Shown here: positions 61,719 through 64,000 of the stretch, in pieces
Numbering within the stretch: the first letter of the stretch is position 1
Layout of the letters: each line of letters opens with the position of its first letter
Origin: Bacillus zhangzhouensis
GTDB lineage: Bacteria > Bacillota > Bacilli > Bacillales > Bacillaceae
Assembly (NCBI RefSeq): GCF_000715205.1
Contig: NZ_JOTP01000005.1
Location: 1-64,000 of the forward strand
DNA length: 64,000 nucleotides
Reading direction: 5' to 3'
The notes under the pieces: generated by a model
Database searches by the model: none
Told to the model about the DNA's origin: nothing
What the model saw: only the letters and a program-made list of their open reading frames with translations
Made by a program: the position numbers and the translations under genes

Positions 61719-62578
61719 TGCTATTTCCATTTTTCCATTATGAATTTTTACAAAATGCATTTATTGCAGGAATGCTGATCGGTTTTATTGCGCCCTTACT
61801 TGGTGTATTTATTGTCGTGAGAAGGCTCTCACTGATTGCAGACGCTCTCAGTCACGTGTCACTTGCGGGGATTGCAGCGAGTCTATTCCTTGATAAAAAG
61901 TTTGGACTATTAACAGGGGTTAGCCCGCTGTACTTAGGGATGGCGTTTTCTGTTGCCGGTTCGTTATTTATTGAACGCCTGCGCTCTGTGTATAAGCATT
62001 ATCAGGAGCTGGCGATACCTATTATTTTATCAGGCGGTATCGGGATTTCCGTCATCTTCATTTCACTAGCGAATGGCTTTAATACAGATTTGTTTAGTTA
62101 TTTGTTCGGAAGTGTCAGTGCGGTGTCGAGATTAGATCTTTGGATTGTTGTTGGGATCTCACTTGTTGTTGTGTTAGTTGTTGTGCTTTTATATAAAGAA
62201 TTGTTTTTGCTTTCTTTTGATGAAGAGCATGCAAAGGCTTCTGGTATTTCAGCCAAATGGATTCATTTTATTTTTATCTTAGTCGTCGCACTTGTCATTG
62301 CGGCATCGATGCGTATCGTAGGTACACTGCTTGTGTCCGCGCTCATGACGCTGCCTGTTGCGGCAAGTATTCGGATTGCCAAAGGGTTTAAACAGGCCAT
62401 TTTCCTTTCTATCTTGTTCGGTGAATTGTCTGTCATGGTTGGATTGATCTTAAGCTATTATCTTGATTTAGCGCCGGGCGGAACCATTGTCATGCTGTCC
62501 ATTTTGATTTTAATCGGGTGTATTAGTATTGGGAAATTCAAAAGGGGGAATCATCATGAACGTACAAGAAGCGCTTGA
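61718..62578 (+). CDS. znuB: Zinc ABC transporter permease
   Basis: 286 aa, about eight membrane helices of the ABC-3 family. Conserved [19 protein letters not shown] near residue 35 (EAA-like contact region) and the pattern [12 protein letters not shown] before helix 7. Forms the membrane channel with ZnuC. Overlaps zur by 23 bases, indicating one operon. Also called ZurM. Confidence 0.92.
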   Translation: MLFPFFHYEFLQNAFIAGMLIGFIAPLLGVFIVVRRLSLIADALSHVSLAGIAASLFLDKKFGLLTGVSPLYLGMAFSVAGSLFIERLRSVYKHYQELAIPIILSGGIGISVIFISLANGFNTDLFSYLFGSVSAVSRLDLWIVVGISLVVVLVVVLLYKELFLLSFDEEHAKASGISAKWIHFIFILVVALVIAASMRIVGTLLVSALMTLPVAASIRIAKGFKQAIFLSILFGELSVMVGLILSYYLDLAPGGTIVMLSILILIGCISIGKFKRGNHHERTRSA

Positions 62579-62984
62579 TTTATTAAAGGAAAAAGGCTAC
62601 AAATATACAAGCAAACGTGAAGATATGCTTCAATTGTTTTCTGATTCTGACAAATACTTAACCGCTAAAAATGTATTAACGTCATTAAGTGAAGACTATC
62701 CGGGTCTTAGCTTTGATACGATTTATCGAAACCTGTCCTTATATGAAGACCTTGGGATATTAGAGACAACGGAATTGTCAGGGGAGAAGCTATTCCGTTT
62801 TAAATGTTCATTCTCCCATCATCATCATCACTTTATTTGTCTTGCATGCGGTAAAACAAAGGAGATCGATGCCTGTCCTATGGACAAGCTTGAAGCCGAT
62901 CTAGAGGATTATCACATTAGCGGACATAAATTTGAAATATACGGAACGTGTCCTTCCTGCGAACCGAAGGAAGTTCACTCGTAA
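62556..62984 (+). CDS. zur: Zinc uptake regulator Zur (Fur family)
   Basis: 142 aa. Winged helix ([38 protein letters not shown]) and a C-terminal dimer/metal domain with [21 protein letters not shown] and CPSC, giving both CxxC structural-zinc pairs and the His regulatory cluster. Represses zinc uptake when zinc is plentiful. ATG 62556 lies behind AAAAGGGGG inside znuB. Confidence 0.95.
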   Translation: MNVQEALDLLKEKGYKYTSKREDMLQLFSDSDKYLTAKNVLTSLSEDYPGLSFDTIYRNLSLYEDLGILETTELSGEKLFRFKCSFSHHHHHFICLACGKTKEIDACPMDKLEADLEDYHISGHKFEIYGTCPSCEPKEVHS

Positions 62985-63010
62985 AAGCCAGCCGCCGAGC
63001 TGGTTTTTTG
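62983..63010 (+). terminator. Terminator after zur
   Basis: AGCCAGC / GAGCTGGTT hairpin, CGCC loop, T6. Confidence 0.8.
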
Positions 63011-63021
63011 TTTTGTCTTTT

Positions 63022-63035
63022 TGAAAACGTTTTAC
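63022..63035 (+). promoter_or_regulatory. cre-like site upstream of the ROK kinase
   Basis: TGAAAACGTTTTAC fits 12 of 14 positions of the CcpA operator TGWAANCGNTNWCA, about 90 bases before the kinase start. Consistent with catabolite repression of a sugar gene, but not proven. Confidence 0.45.
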
Positions 63036-63123
63036 AAAGAGCAGCTGGTTCATTAGAATGAGATCAGGCAGGTCATACGCTCAAGCAATATTGAGTCTTT
63101 TGGAATATAGGGAGGGGTCAAAA

Positions 63124-64000
63124 GTGGCATATTATGTCGTGTTCGATGTAGGCGGAACGAGAACAAAACATGGATTAATGGATGAGGATGGGAAGCTAAT
63201 CACTCGCGGTGACTATCAAACGAATTGCCGGCAGCTTGAACCGTTTTTAGAGGCAATGGAGGACGTGGTCAAACAATATCAAAAGACTCGAGATGTCAGC
63301 GGAATCGCCATCAGTCTTCCGGGGTTTGTGGACAGTCAAACGGGCTATACAGAATTTGCAGGTGCAATCATCGCCTTAAATGGTCAAAATGTAAAAACGC
63401 TTTTAGAAGAAAAAACATCTCTTCGTGTCGAAGTGGAAAATGATGCGAACTGCGCAGCCCTGGCAGAAAAATATAGTGGTCATGCGAAAGATTGTGACAG
63501 CTTTATTTGTATGACAATCGGCACAGGTGTTGGCGGCGGTATTTTTGCTGGCGGCCAGCTTGTTCGCGGGGCCTCTTTTCGCGGTGGTGAATTTGGCATG
63601 ATGCTGACAGAAACAGAAAACGGCCAGTTTACGACACTCAACAGCAGTGCTTCAACGGCTGGATTAATTCGAAGCTATAAAGAAAAGCAAGGAATTCCGC
63701 AAAGTAAACAAATAGACGGTCAAGAGATATTTGATAAGGCAAAGCACGATCCGTCTATTGAGAAGCTGGTGGATCAGTGGTACAAACGAATAGCCATTGG
63801 TATTTATAATGTAGCAACTGTCCTCAATCCAGAGAAAATTCTCATTGGTGGCGGCGTGAGTGCAAGGCCGGATTTGATTCCAAGCATCGAGAAGCATTTA
63901 CATACACTCCATGCCTGGAAGAACATTCAGGTGAAGCTGGAAACATGCTACTACTTGAATCAGGCTGGTATGAAGGGGGCTCTGTACCATTTTTTAATGA
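63124..64000 (+). CDS. ROK-family sugar kinase, BglK-like (3' end outside window)
   Basis: At least 292 codons from GTG 63124 (AGGGAGGGG upstream), still open at the edge. N-terminal ATP loop FDVGGTRTKHGLM, sugar site ENDANCAALAEK, second phosphate loop TIGTGVGGGIFAGG, and GGEFG. The usual ROK zinc motif CxCGxxGCxE is absent; instead the protein resembles ATP-dependent beta-glucoside kinase BglK, including the C-terminal NQAGMKGALYHFL. Substrate could be cellobiose, gentiobiose or another hexoside, or glucose. The protein is probably nearly complete at the edge. Confidence 0.85.
   Translation, partial: MAYYVVFDVGGTRTKHGLMDEDGKLITRGDYQTNCRQLEPFLEAMEDVVKQYQKTRDVSGIAISLPGFVDSQTGYTEFAGAIIALNGQNVKTLLEEKTSLRVEVENDANCAALAEKYSGHAKDCDSFICMTIGTGVGGGIFAGGQLVRGASFRGGEFGMMLTETENGQFTTLNSSASTAGLIRSYKEKQGIPQSKQIDGQEIFDKAKHDPSIEKLVDQWYKRIAIGIYNVATVLNPEKILIGGGVSARPDLIPSIEKHLHTLHAWKNIQVKLETCYYLNQAGMKGALYHFLM

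Overview
The window reads as chromosomal DNA of a low-GC, endospore-forming Firmicute of the Bacillus pumilus / B. subtilis lineage. Gene order from about 3.5 kb onward follows the B. subtilis yqeF-to-zur segment nearly gene for gene, and protein lengths mostly agree with B. subtilis within a few residues. The species call (B. pumilus group) is inference from family knowledge; no database was consulted. No rRNA, tRNA, CRISPR array, prophage or complete insertion sequence was seen.

Layout. (1) 1-2.6 kb is the only scrambled part. It holds a 252-bp duplicate of the start of yqeF with a nonsense codon, a perfect 43-bp direct repeat of the sigK leader, a short orphan C-terminal coding tail, two broken pieces of sigK on the minus strand separated by about 110 bp, and a Rap-family TPR regulator without a normal Phr gene. 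sigK is broken exactly where the B. subtilis skin element interrupts it. (2) 2.6-5.1 kb: polysaccharide deacetylase, intact yqeF, a 49-aa YjcZ-type peptide, and the checkpoint gene sda with four DnaA boxes. (3) 5.1-10.1 kb: yqeG-yqeH-aroE-yqeI-nadD-yqeK-rsfS-yqeM, a tightly overlapping operon for ribosome assembly, shikimate and NAD synthesis. (4) 10.1-16.5 kb: comER and the comEA-EB-EC DNA-uptake operon, yqzM, holA, rpsT. (5) 16.7-22.7 kb: sporulation genes gpr, spoIIP, yqxA, then lepA and hemW. (6) 22.8-31.7 kb: CIRCE-controlled hrcA-grpE-dnaK-dnaJ, then prmA, rsmE, mtaB, and convergent yqeW. (7) 31.8-38.2 kb: rpsU-yqeY, the SigW-type yqeZ-floA-yqfB membrane operon, yqfC-yqfD, phoH. (8) 38.2-47.0 kb: pgpH-ybeY-dgkA-cdd-era-yqzL-recO and the T-box-controlled glyQS operon. 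(9) 47.2-53.3 kb: ccpN-yqfL, the macromolecular-synthesis operon yqxD-dnaG-sigA, and cccA. (10) 53.4-59.8 kb: trmK-yqfO, ispH, yqfQ, cshB-nfo, yqfT. (11) 59.9-64 kb: yqfU, a zinc uptake operon (znuC-znuB-zur) behind a Zur-box-like site, and a ROK sugar kinase that runs off the right edge.

Most of the window is conserved core housekeeping. The part deserving follow-up is the left end, where a duplication or rearrangement has left sigK, needed for late mother-cell transcription, in pieces. Either an intact sigK lies elsewhere (probably just left of the window), or the strain cannot complete sporulation, or the assembly is wrong there.
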